Assembly (NCBI RefSeq): GCF_000797495.1
Contig: NZ_JTGN01000022.1
Location: 1 to 64,000 of the forward strand
Source of the DNA: Robinsoniella peoriensis
GTDB lineage: Bacteria; Bacillota; Clostridia; Lachnospirales; Lachnospiraceae
Length of the DNA stretch: 64,000 nucleotides
Direction: 5' to 3'
A model generated the notes under the pieces. The model saw nothing but the letters and a program-made list of their open reading frames with translations. It did no database searches and was not told where the DNA came from. A program made the position numbers and the translations under genes. Shown here piece by piece: positions 43,651 through 52,321 of this stretch (position 1 is its first letter; each line of letters begins with the position of its first letter).

Positions 43651-43671
43651 TTCCATTTGCATCGCCATCTT

Positions 43672-43983
43672 TTAATCTAAATGAAACACCGTCTTTAAAT
43701 CAACAGATACCGGACTGTTATCCGGATTTGTCTCCATAATATCCGCCATAAAATCCCACCATTTGCGGTTGATTGCAGTATCTGCCCCTTTTGCCCAGAG
43801 TTCTTCATCCTCAATTTCAATATATCCGAATAAAGTCAGGGTCTCCTTGTCCAGGAAGATTGTATAGTTTTTGCCGCCGTACTGATGAATCATATCTATC
43901 ATCTCAGGCCAAAGCTGATTGTGGCGGATTTCGTATTCTTCTTCCTTTCCTTCATACAACTTCATTTTAAATCCTTTTACCAT
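43672..43983 (-). CDS. rhaM: L-rhamnose mutarotase
   Basis: A 103-residue cytoplasmic enzyme that interconverts alpha and beta anomers of L-rhamnose. It shows the family start VKGFKMKLYEGKEEEYEIRH with the active-site His, the LWPEM segment, the GYIEIEDEELW strand-helix, and the NRKWWDFMADIM block. Length is typical. AGGAGG precedes the ATG. It lies just downstream of importer D in the same direction, past a hairpin, and convergent with importer C. It is the best sequence evidence that L-rhamnose is the sugar moved by one or both importers. Confidence 0.93.
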   Translation of the reverse strand: MVKGFKMKLYEGKEEEYEIRHNQLWPEMIDMIHQYGGKNYTIFLDKETLTLFGYIEIEDEELWAKGADTAINRKWWDFMADIMETNPDNSPVSVDLKTVFHLD

Positions 43984-44048
43984 TTGTGTTACCTCCTGTT
44001 TTTAATTTATTGTATCATACAAATATCAGATTGAAACTATAATATTTA

Positions 44049-44090
44049 AAAGTCCTCCACCTGTATGGGGTACAGGCAGAAGACTTTTTT
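44049..44090. terminator. Terminator between importer D and rhaM
   Basis: Hairpin with arms around AAGTCCTCCACCTGTA and TACAGGCAGAAGACTT, separated by TGGGG, with interior mismatches and T-tracts on both strands. It would end or reduce transcription of the importer D operon before rhaM. Confidence 0.65.
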
Positions 44091-44142
44091 ATAAGGAAAA
44101 TATGATATGAAAAAGTTTATTATTGGCAGTTGTTACGTAATT

Positions 44143-45321
44143 TTAGTATACGGATTTCCAGTCATTGATGTTTGATGGATCAAATTTGAAAGGAGGTCCA
44201 ACGATGATTTCTGTTCCGCCATCATCTGCTGCTGTGATTTCGTATTCGCCCATGTCGCCAGCTGTAAATTTCTCACCAGCTGCGCCTGTGATTTCACCGG
44301 ATACTAATGCCATTGATGTATAAGCAGATAAACGTCCTACATCAATTGGATTCCATAAGTACATGTAAGGGCAGGAATGTGTATCGTCATCACCGATATA
44401 ATCAGCCATTTCAGAAGGAAGTCCAAGTCCTGTTAATTTAACTTTGCCTGCTACGCCCTGATCCTGAATAACTTTAGCTGCTGCCATGATACCTACAGTT
44501 GTAGGAGCGCAGATAACTTTAAGGTCTGGGTAGTTCTGTAATAAAGCCTGTGTCTGGTCAACAGATTTCTGGTATTCATCATCGCCATATGCAACTTCTA
44601 CTAATTCAAGTTTGGAGTATTTTTCATCTTCCATAACTTTTTTCATAGACTCAATCCAAGCGTTCTGGTTTGTAGCCTGGCTTGTTGCGGAAAGAATTGC
44701 CCACTGTCCTTCTCCACCGGAGATATCAAGTACTGCATCCATTAATGTCTGTCCGATCTGGTCAACACCAGCCTGGTTAACAAATGTTTTACGGCTGTCC
44801 GGATTTACGTTAGCATCTAAGGAAGATACCTGGATGCCTTTGTCCATAGCTGCTTTTAATGCTGGCTGAAGAGCATCAAAATCATTTCCTGCTATTGCAA
44901 TAGACTGAACACCCTGAGCAACTAATTCGTTGATCATTGTGATCTGAGCTTCTGCTGTAGCACTTTCCGGATGTTTTACTACGCATTTTCCACCTACTGC
45001 ATCAATTACTTCCTGGAATCCGGTAGCTTCTTTTTCATTGTAAGGATTTCCTGCTGCTTTTGTAACAATTGCATAAGTATTTCCACTTACATCAGCATTT
45101 CCTTCTGTTTTGGCAGCTTCTGTTTCTCCACCTGCAGCTTCTGTTGTTGCTGCTTCAGATTTTGCTGCTTCTGTGTCGCCGCCTGCTTCTGTTGCTGCTT
45201 CTGTTTTCGCTGCCTCTGTTTTAGCTGCTTCTGTTGTCTTTGTTTCACTGCTTCCGCAGCCTGCCATCATTGTAGCAACCATGGACATACATAATAATGC
45301 ACTAATTACTTTTTTCTTCAT
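44143..45321 (-). CDS. Sugar-binding lipoprotein of importer D (RhaS-like)
   Basis: A 392-residue binding lipoprotein. The signal peptide ends at lipobox MAGC; residues about 25-78 form an unusually repetitive Ala/Glu/Thr linker (many TEAAKTEAA-like units), which tethers the domain away from the membrane. The two-lobed domain carries TTVGIMAAAKVIQDQGVAGK, TGLGLPSEM and YLWNPIDVGRLSAYTS, the last close to rhamnose-binding RhaS. Strong GGGAGG before the ATG. It is the promoter-distal gene of importer D, and a paralogue of the protein at 42270. Confidence 0.92.
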   Translation of the reverse strand: MKKKVISALLCMSMVATMMAGCGSSETKTTEAAKTEAAKTEAATEAGGDTEAAKSEAATTEAAGGETEAAKTEGNADVSGNTYAIVTKAAGNPYNEKEATGFQEVIDAVGGKCVVKHPESATAEAQITMINELVAQGVQSIAIAGNDFDALQPALKAAMDKGIQVSSLDANVNPDSRKTFVNQAGVDQIGQTLMDAVLDISGGEGQWAILSATSQATNQNAWIESMKKVMEDEKYSKLELVEVAYGDDEYQKSVDQTQALLQNYPDLKVICAPTTVGIMAAAKVIQDQGVAGKVKLTGLGLPSEMADYIGDDDTHSCPYMYLWNPIDVGRLSAYTSMALVSGEITGAAGEKFTAGDMGEYEITAADDGGTEIIVGPPFKFDPSNINDWKSVY

Positions 45322-45360
45322 TCTTTATTTCCTCCCTTGGAATAAATAGTTTTATACATA

Positions 45361-45374
45361 ACACCCTTTGGTGT
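45361..45374 (-). other. Small intercistronic hairpin before importer D binding-protein gene
   Basis: ACACC-CTTT-GGTGT, a perfect 5-bp stem, in the 72-bp gap between permease and binding-protein genes. It is a plausible mRNA-stabilising or processing site, in a position equivalent to the GC-rich element of importer C. Confidence 0.35.
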
Positions 45375-45393
45375 AAGTACCGTTAATAGATTT

Positions 45394-46407
45394 TTAGTTT
45401 GCTGCTTCTTTTTTCTTTAAAAGTTTTCCAATATTTATATTTGGAATCATAACTGCTACTACCAGTAATGCTCCAATGATAACTAACATTACCTGAGATG
45501 GTACATTGATCAATCCTAATCCATATCTTAAGAAACCAATGATAAAAATCGCAATAACTGTTCCCGGAAAATTACCTTTACCGCCTGCGGTTGAGATACC
45601 TCCCAATACTACCATGGAGATCGCTTCCAGTTCATATCCCGCCGCTATATTGGAACGGGTACTTCCCATCCGGGCTGCCAGGAAAACTGCTGTTACTGCT
45701 GAAAATGTACCTGCGATCGTATATACGATCAAGCGAAGTTTCTGTACGTGGATACCTGCATATTCAGCTGCCAGACGGTTACTTCCGATTGCATAAATTC
45801 TTCTTCCGAAAGTGGTTTTATGTAATACCAGTCCAAAAGCTACTGCACAGATTACAAATACGATAAACATGTAAGGTACCGGTCCGATGGATCCCCAGTA
45901 TAAATTACTAAACCATTCAACGCTAGTCAATCCTCCGGCTGCCTGGTCTCCTAAGAGAATTTCAGCAATACCTCTGAATAATATCTGAGTTCCTAATGTT
46001 ACAATCATAGGTGCTAATTCTGTAAACTTCGTAAGAATCAGACCGTTTAAAAAACCACATGCAGTTCCAACCAATAAACAGATAATGATTGCAAGCCCCA
46101 TTGGGACTCCTGCGTTATATGCCAGTGACATTAAAACCGCTGATAATGCTACAATAGAACCAACTGAGATGTCGATTTCACCCAGTACCAGGATATAAGC
46201 CATTGGCAAAGCAATGAATGCTTTTTCCAGGAAAGATGAGGTGGCCGTAAATAATCCTGATACACTTAAATAGTTGGGTGAAATGAAGGAGTTCATAACA
46301 TTAACGGCAATAAACAAAATTATTAAAAATGTTTCCCATTTCAGAAGGGTCTGTTTCCATGATGATTTCTTTTCTGCTGATATTGTTCTTCCAGATTTTG
46401 TTGCCAT
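45394..46407 (-). CDS. Sugar ABC transporter permease (RbsC-like), importer D subunit 2
   Basis: A 337-residue CUT2 permease: YILVLGEIDISVGSIVALSA, APMIVTLGTQILFRGIAEIL, FGRRIYAIGSNRLAAEYAGI, GGISTAGGKGNFPG. It ends with a short Lys-rich tail (LLKKKEAAN), unlike the long tail of the importer C counterpart. GGGAG precedes the ATG; it lies 2 bp after the first permease. It pairs with the permease at 46410. Confidence 0.93.
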   Translation of the reverse strand: MATKSGRTISAEKKSSWKQTLLKWETFLIILFIAVNVMNSFISPNYLSVSGLFTATSSFLEKAFIALPMAYILVLGEIDISVGSIVALSAVLMSLAYNAGVPMGLAIIICLLVGTACGFLNGLILTKFTELAPMIVTLGTQILFRGIAEILLGDQAAGGLTSVEWFSNLYWGSIGPVPYMFIVFVICAVAFGLVLHKTTFGRRIYAIGSNRLAAEYAGIHVQKLRLIVYTIAGTFSAVTAVFLAARMGSTRSNIAAGYELEAISMVVLGGISTAGGKGNFPGTVIAIFIIGFLRYGLGLINVPSQVMLVIIGALLVVAVMIPNINIGKLLKKKEAAN

Positions 46408-46409
46408 GA

Positions 46410-47411
46410 TTACATCTCCCTTCCTTTCAGATTATTCTTATCCATAACTCTCTGAGCCATAACATTCAGGATAACAGCAACTAATATAATAACACCTTTT
46501 ATTGCGCTCTGCCAGAATTGGGATACTCCAATTAATGGAAGCGCTTTTCCTATAATAGCAATTGTAAGTGATCCTAAGAATACTCCGACCACGCTTCCGC
46601 GGCCTCCGGTTAAACTTACACCTCCAATTACACAGGCTGCAATAACATCCATTTCAATTCCGGTAGCCATATCTCCCTGAGCTGATGCATATACTGATAC
46701 CCACATTGCACCTGCCAGACCACAAATGGCTCCCATCAGGGAATAAACTAATAACTTAATGTTGTCGATTCTAATACCTGAAATCTCTGCTGCTTCCGGA
46801 TTACTACCGATTGCGTAGATCTTCCTTCCTGTTCTGGTCCATTTCATGACGATGAAGAAAATAATATAACAGATAATCATAATGGTAACCAGATTATTAA
46901 CTAATCCAAATGTCAAATAATTGCTCTGAGCAAATGCCTTAAATTTCTCCGGTACCTGATATGCAGCTACCCATTGGCTGTTTGCAATCAGATATGTCAG
47001 ACCTCTGTAAATATTCATAAAACCAAGTGTTGCAATAATCGGTAATACTTTTCCTTTTGAGATTACCAGACCGATTACAAGTCCGCATACCAATCCAATC
47101 AGAATTGACATTACAAAACCTAATAACGTATTTGAAAATACTCCATCTCTCATCATGAGAGCACTTCCCATACCGGATAATGCTATGGTGGATCCGATGG
47201 AAATATCAATTCCTCCGATCAGTAACACACACATCATACCAAGTGCAAGAATCATTGTTACGGAATAATTCTTTAACATTTCTACAATAACCGTACCCGT
47301 CAGGAAAGAGCTGTTTCGAAATTGTATAAAGATACAAAGTACGATAACTACCAGGAGCAAACTCATTTCACGAGAGCTGGTTAATTTTTTTAGACTGAAT
47401 TTCTTTTCCAT
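46410..47411 (-). CDS. Sugar ABC transporter permease (RbsC-like), importer D subunit 1
   Basis: A 333-residue CUT2 permease: LGMMCVLLIGGIDISIGSTI, LPIIATLGFMNIYRGLTYLI, GRKIYAIGSNPEAAEISGIR, GGVSLTGGRGSVVGVFLGSL. It is the equivalent of the importer C permease at 39814. AAAGGAGAGG precedes the ATG, 21 bp after the ATPase gene. Confidence 0.93.
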   Translation of the reverse strand: MEKKFSLKKLTSSREMSLLLVVIVLCIFIQFRNSSFLTGTVIVEMLKNYSVTMILALGMMCVLLIGGIDISIGSTIALSGMGSALMMRDGVFSNTLLGFVMSILIGLVCGLVIGLVISKGKVLPIIATLGFMNIYRGLTYLIANSQWVAAYQVPEKFKAFAQSNYLTFGLVNNLVTIMIICYIIFFIVMKWTRTGRKIYAIGSNPEAAEISGIRIDNIKLLVYSLMGAICGLAGAMWVSVYASAQGDMATGIEMDVIAACVIGGVSLTGGRGSVVGVFLGSLTIAIIGKALPLIGVSQFWQSAIKGVIILVAVILNVMAQRVMDKNNLKGREM

Positions 47412-47432
47412 TTTGTTGTTTGCCTCTCCTTT

Positions 47433-48935
47433 CTAGTTTGCATCGCCGGAAGATTTGGCCATCGCATATTTTAAGATGCCCTCCTGGGTTGCTTCCTCAC
47501 GGTTTAATTCTCCGGTTACTTTACCCTGACACATAACTACGATTCTATCACTCATACCCAGGATCTCAGGCATTTCAGAAGAAATCATTATTATCGCATA
47601 ACCCTTCTTTGCCAGATCACCCATGATCTCATAAATTGCTGCTTTGGCTCCAACGTCAACACCCTTTGTCGGCTCATCCAGGATGATTACCTTAAGGTCT
47701 GAGGAAAGTAATTTTGCTACAACAACCTTCTGCTGATTTCCGCCGGACAGTGAACTTGCTTTATCAAATATGGTAACAGCCTTTGTATCCACTTCCTCTG
47801 CCAGCTTTTTCGCGGCTTCTCTTTCAGCTTTATCGTTGGTAATTCCATTTTTAGAATATTTGCTGAGTTCTGCAAGTGTAATATTTCTTCCGATTCCCCA
47901 GTCTAAGATCAGACCCTGATGCTGCCTGTCTTCCGGCAGAAGACCGATACCTAACTGCATGGCATCTGAAGGCTGTTTGATATGTACTTCTTTTCCTTCC
48001 AGGTAAACCTTGCCTGAATCAAACTTCTCTACTCCAAATATGGTCTGTACTACCTCGGTACGTCCGGCTCCTACCAGTCCGGTAAGTCCCAGGATTTCAC
48101 CTTTTTTTACGCTAAAGGATACATTTTTGAAATATCCCTGTCGGCTTAATTTTTCTACTCTCAATACTTCCTGGCCAAGCTTAACATCCGGTTTCGGGAA
48201 CAAATCATTAATTTCACGTCCAACCATGGCTTTGATCAGGTCTGCATTGGTGATTCCATCTACACCATATGTTCCGATATATTGGGAATCCCGGAATACG
48301 GTAACTTTACTTGCCAACCGATACATATCTTCAAATCTATGGGAGATGAAAATAATGGATGCTCCTTCGTCCCGAAGCTTTTCCGCTATTTTGTAAAGTT
48401 CTTCGGACTCTCTTTTGGTAAGCGCTGCCGTAGGCTCATCCATGATGATGATTCTGGCTTTCATAGACAGTGCTTTGGCAATTTCTACCATCTGCTGCTG
48501 CGCAACACTTAAGGATCCCATTTCTGCAGTTGCATCGAAATCTGCATTTAATTCTTTCAGGAGCTTATTTGCCTCTTCATTCATTTTCTTCCACTGGATC
48601 ATGCCGTGTTTTACATCTTCATGACCCATGAAAATATTTTCGGTAACCGTAAGATGCGGATAGGAAGTAACATGCTGGTAAATTGCTGCGATTCCTACTT
48701 TCTGTGCATCCTTTGGACCTTTAAAATTTACAGGCTTGCCATCCAGGAACATCTCGCCCTCTTCTGCTTTATGTACACCTGTAATAACTTTTATAAACGT
48801 GGATTTTCCGGCGCCGTTTTCACCCATCAGTGCATGTATCTCGCCCTTTTTCAATTGAAAATGTACCTTGTCAAGAGCCTTTACACCTGGAAATATCTTT
48901 GTAATACCTTTTAATTCAAGAACATACTCAGACAC
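47433..48935 (-). CDS. Sugar ABC transporter ATPase, double domain (RbsA/RhaT type), importer D
   Basis: A 500-residue tandem ATPase closely similar to the importer C protein: Walker A GENGAGKST, signature LSVAQQQMVEIAKAL and Walker B IIIMDEPTA in the first half; degenerate Walker A GLVGAGRTE, LSGGNQQK and IILDEPTKGVDVG in the second. I choose the GTG at 48933-48935 with GGAGGAG upstream and start VSEYVLELKG, which aligns with the paralogue; an upstream ATG ten codons earlier gives 510 residues. It is first gene of importer D, divergent from the regulator at 49237. Confidence 0.92.
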   Translation of the reverse strand: MSEYVLELKGITKIFPGVKALDKVHFQLKKGEIHALMGENGAGKSTFIKVITGVHKAEEGEMFLDGKPVNFKGPKDAQKVGIAAIYQHVTSYPHLTVTENIFMGHEDVKHGMIQWKKMNEEANKLLKELNADFDATAEMGSLSVAQQQMVEIAKALSMKARIIIMDEPTAALTKRESEELYKIAEKLRDEGASIIFISHRFEDMYRLASKVTVFRDSQYIGTYGVDGITNADLIKAMVGREINDLFPKPDVKLGQEVLRVEKLSRQGYFKNVSFSVKKGEILGLTGLVGAGRTEVVQTIFGVEKFDSGKVYLEGKEVHIKQPSDAMQLGIGLLPEDRQHQGLILDWGIGRNITLAELSKYSKNGITNDKAEREAAKKLAEEVDTKAVTIFDKASSLSGGNQQKVVVAKLLSSDLKVIILDEPTKGVDVGAKAAIYEIMGDLAKKGYAIIMISSEMPEILGMSDRIVVMCQGKVTGELNREEATQEGILKYAMAKSSGDAN

Positions 48936-49176
48936 CTTGTATTCTCCTCCCTTATCTTTTTTCATTTATCTTTGATCTATTAATATCCTATCATCTGGCT
49001 AATTTAATTTATACAGGAAAATAATTGGATTCAGGGTAAAATATTTTTGAATTTTGAATAAATTATGAACAATCTGTCCATATAATAGCTAAAAAGGTTT
49101 ATTTATCCAGTATCTATGAGTTTATGATTTGTTAACAGAAAATCTATGATATGACTGATACAATCATACATTTATC

Positions 49177-49185
49177 TGCTATAAT
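49177..49185 (+). promoter_or_regulatory. Extended -10 upstream of response regulator
   Basis: TGC-TATAAT with no recognisable -35 at the right distance, in the 300-bp AT-rich divergent gap (48936-49236) between importer D and the regulator. It suggests an activator-dependent promoter. The importer D promoter must also lie in this gap, but I could not settle on one. Confidence 0.4.
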
Positions 49186-49236
49186 GATCACAGAAAATAA
49201 CATCGCACTATTATCTTATAAGGAGGATTCTCATAA

Positions 49237-50688
49237 ATGAAAATATTAATTGCAGATGACGACAAAATGTCACGCCAGGGGCTCACCTGTATGATCCACA
49301 AAGAATATCCCGGTCTTCATAGAATATTTGAAGCAAATAACATAAAGGAATTGGTAACGGTTTCAAAAGAAATGCACCCGGATCTCATATTCCTGGATAT
49401 AAAAATGCCCTTAATGGACAGAATAGAAGGGTTTGAGGAAACAAAAAGACACTGTCCCAATGCCAATATTGTAATTCTCAGCGGATATTCAGACTTCCAT
49501 TATGCCCAGAAAGCAATCCAACTGGGTGCAAAGGATTATCTGGTGAAGCCAATTACGTTAGAGGATATTAACAGAAGCCTGTTACAGGTCAGTAAAAAAC
49601 TGGAAAAGTTAAAATGGGTCAGTTATAACAATTTTCCGCATCAGCTAATTCAGGATTATAATAGTTTCCAGTCTTATGGAGAGATTCCGGAGGACTATCC
49701 CGCCGAATACCAGGGATATGTACTGTATGCAGACTCCCCTGACTTTCATGAACAGTATTCCATGTATCAACAGATCCAGACCAGGATCCAGGATTATTTT
49801 TCAGCCAACTCATCAACTCCTGTATGCAATGGTTTTCTATATCTGGATGACGGTGCGCTTCTTATCCTATTAAAAGAAGACCCTATGCGCCGGGAGACCC
49901 TTACTTTTCTCCAGAACCTGACCAGGAAGAATCGCTCTCCGCTGAGTGTAATCTGCTTTTGCTGCAATACCTTACGGGAATGTTTTAAAATTGCTGAAAA
50001 TATATCAGACCACGCAACCTTCCGGAGTCTCTGTGAATATGGCAATTTGATTCCCTATCACGATTTGGAGCAGTCTGTTGCTGAAGATGCCCTGCAAAAA
50101 TTAAACAGGATGATTAATCTGATTATTTTAGGATTTTTGGAAAAAGAAGAATCTCTGCTTTATCAGGCGATAAACCCTTCTTTTCCTGTTTCCTCACTGG
50201 AAGGTGTTTTCGCCAGATGTGAAAAATACAATCTTTCCCTGTATCTGAAAGCGGTAACGGGAGATTTATTTCACACGGAATCATTTTCCTTCTTTATACA
50301 ATCTGTACAGGAAAAAATACAGGAAATGCATGGAGCCTCGCCTGAATCTCCTGATTATGATTTGTCAGAAAAAATAAAACAGTATATCAGGAAAAATTAT
50401 ACCCATGACATAGAAGTACAAAACCTTGCCGAACTGTTTGGGCGTACCCCGGATTATCTCTTTCAGTTATTCCGTGAAAAGACCGGAATCCGTTATACAG
50501 AATATCTGGAAGAGATACGGATCGCAAATGCAAAACGGAAATTAAAGGAACAGCCGCAGCTTTCCATTAAAGAAATTGCTTCTTTAACAGGCTTTTGCAG
50601 CAGTCAGCAATTTACGAGAGTATTTACAAAATGCACAAATATGTCCCCTTCTGAATATCAAAGATGCATTAATAACGAGAATTTGTGA
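49237..50688 (+). CDS. Response regulator with AraC output domain (no adjacent own kinase)
   Basis: A 483-residue YesN-type regulator. Receiver about 1-120 has LIADDDK, phosphoacceptor D54 in FLDIKMPLMDR and YLVKP; a variable middle region about 130-375; AraC domain about 385-483 (VQNLAELFGRTPDYLFQLFR, IKEIASLTGFCSSQQFTRVF). The usual Gly after MD in the receiver loop is Arg. Strong AGGAGG before the ATG. It is divergent from importer D and upstream of a second regulator and a single kinase. It probably controls importer D, sharing or competing for that kinase. Confidence 0.92.
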   Translation: MKILIADDDKMSRQGLTCMIHKEYPGLHRIFEANNIKELVTVSKEMHPDLIFLDIKMPLMDRIEGFEETKRHCPNANIVILSGYSDFHYAQKAIQLGAKDYLVKPITLEDINRSLLQVSKKLEKLKWVSYNNFPHQLIQDYNSFQSYGEIPEDYPAEYQGYVLYADSPDFHEQYSMYQQIQTRIQDYFSANSSTPVCNGFLYLDDGALLILLKEDPMRRETLTFLQNLTRKNRSPLSVICFCCNTLRECFKIAENISDHATFRSLCEYGNLIPYHDLEQSVAEDALQKLNRMINLIILGFLEKEESLLYQAINPSFPVSSLEGVFARCEKYNLSLYLKAVTGDLFHTESFSFFIQSVQEKIQEMHGASPESPDYDLSEKIKQYIRKNYTHDIEVQNLAELFGRTPDYLFQLFREKTGIRYTEYLEEIRIANAKRKLKEQPQLSIKEIASLTGFCSSQQFTRVFTKCTNMSPSEYQRCINNENL

Positions 50689-50770
50689 ATAAACGGCGAT
50701 TCCTATTGTAATCTTTTTATATTTTGTTAAAATGTAACTGTAGCTATCACAATCAGGGAGATTACAATAG

Positions 50771-52321
50771 ATGAAATTACTAATAGTAGATGACGAACAA
50801 TTAACAAGAGAGGGATTAATGTCTTCTGTGAACTGGAGATCCCTGGGTATATTTGACATTTTTCTGGCTGATGATGGAATTAATGGTCTTGAGACTGCAA
50901 AAAAGGAAAAACCGCAAATTATACTGAGTGATGTAAGAATGCCCAGAATGGACGGTATTGCAATGGCAGAGAAGATAAAATTGATCCTGCCGGATGCATG
51001 CATTATATTCATGAGCGGATATTCAGATAAAGAGTATCTAAAGGCGGCTATCAAATTAAAGGCTATTAATTATGTAGAAAAACCTTTGGATCCTCTTGAA
51101 ATTGAAGAAGCTGTACTGGAAGCAATTGAAGAGAACAAACAGTTGAACCGTACCAAACAGTCAGAGACATTACTTTCTCTGGAACGATCCTCCAGACTGG
51201 CACTGCTTTTGACCTATCCATCCCAGGATGTGGAAGGAATAGACGATTTACTGCATGATTTTCAATATCCGCCCAGTTCCATCCTATACTTCACCACATT
51301 AATTGTGAAGTTAACCGACAACTTTAATGAAAACATGGGGAATTCCATCAATACCATACACAAACAGTTAGACTCATTCCTGCTGAAATACCATTTGCAG
51401 AGTATACACGTAAGTAAACACGAACAGCATATTGTATATCATATTTTCGGAACGGTAAAACCTTCTCCTGAAATTATACTGAAGTGTTCAGAATACCTGA
51501 AATCTCTGTATAGTGAGATAGGGACTTTTTTTATTGTCGTTGGCAATACGGTAAATGATATACATAAAGTTTACCATTCCTATAGCCAGGCTGTTATACT
51601 GCTGCAGAGCAGCTTTTTCTATGATTACAACAGCATCCTGACTGATGAGAATTCAACTACTTTATCTACTTCCGTGTTTACCGATCCTTCCTCTGCTTTT
51701 GCAGAAGCTCTGTCTGATAAAAATAAAGATGAGGCAGCCGGCATATTGAATCATATTTTTAATTATTTTAAAAATAACCGGTCTTATCTGCCGAATCAGG
51801 TACGGGATATATACTACAAACTGTTTATGATTGTACAGAACAGCTGTAGATCCCAGCAGGTAACCGCCGGGACCGAGTCCCAAATTGAAAGTATCTTAGA
51901 ATATATTGAGAAATTTCAGACTTTGGCAGAGCTGCATAAATCACTGCTCAGTAAGATAGACGATTATTTTGAGGCACTTAATAACCAGGTTTCGGAAAAT
52001 TCCACCATTTTTATGATTAAAGAATTTATTCAGAAGAATTTTATGAATGATACGTTGTCTGTGAAAGATATCAGCGAACATGTCTATCTCTCTACATCTT
52101 ATGTCTGCACTTTGTTTAAAACAGAAACGCAGCAGACATTGAACCAGTATATTACGGATTACCGTATGGAAAAGGCAAAACAGCTCCTATCTGACCCCAG
52201 GTACAAGATTACCGATATTTCCTCTAAAGTAGGATATTCCGATGGTAATTATTTTAGCAAGAGTTTTAAAAAAATCGTTGGTCTCTCACCTTCTGAGTAC
52301 AGGGAGAAGGTGCTGAAATGA
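50771..52321 (+). CDS. YesN-type response regulator with AraC output domain
   Basis: A 516-residue regulator: receiver with LLIVDDEQ, D54 in ILSDVRMPRMDG, SGYSDKEYL and YVEKP; long middle region about 130-415; AraC domain about 420-516 (VKDISEHVYLSTSYVCTLFK, ITDISSKVGYSDGNYFSKSF). GGGAG before the ATG. Its stop overlaps the kinase start by 4 bp (ATGA), so these two are the cognate pair. It is similar in layout to the regulator at 13732. Confidence 0.93.
   Translation: MKLLIVDDEQLTREGLMSSVNWRSLGIFDIFLADDGINGLETAKKEKPQIILSDVRMPRMDGIAMAEKIKLILPDACIIFMSGYSDKEYLKAAIKLKAINYVEKPLDPLEIEEAVLEAIEENKQLNRTKQSETLLSLERSSRLALLLTYPSQDVEGIDDLLHDFQYPPSSILYFTTLIVKLTDNFNENMGNSINTIHKQLDSFLLKYHLQSIHVSKHEQHIVYHIFGTVKPSPEIILKCSEYLKSLYSEIGTFFIVVGNTVNDIHKVYHSYSQAVILLQSSFFYDYNSILTDENSTTLSTSVFTDPSSAFAEALSDKNKDEAAGILNHIFNYFKNNRSYLPNQVRDIYYKLFMIVQNSCRSQQVTAGTESQIESILEYIEKFQTLAELHKSLLSKIDDYFEALNNQVSENSTIFMIKEFIQKNFMNDTLSVKDISEHVYLSTSYVCTLFKTETQQTLNQYITDYRMEKAKQLLSDPRYKITDISSKVGYSDGNYFSKSFKKIVGLSPSEYREKVLK

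Noticed and set aside
45110..45349. Ala/Ser/Val-rich plus-strand ORF opposite the importer D binding-protein gene
   Set aside because: It is the mirror image of the repetitive Ala/Glu/Thr linker codons on the other strand; it has no ribosome binding site and no recognisable domain.
49237..50688. Frameshifted or broken response regulator
   Set aside because: The frame is intact from receiver to AraC domain. The Arg after MD is a substitution, not a defect in the reading frame.
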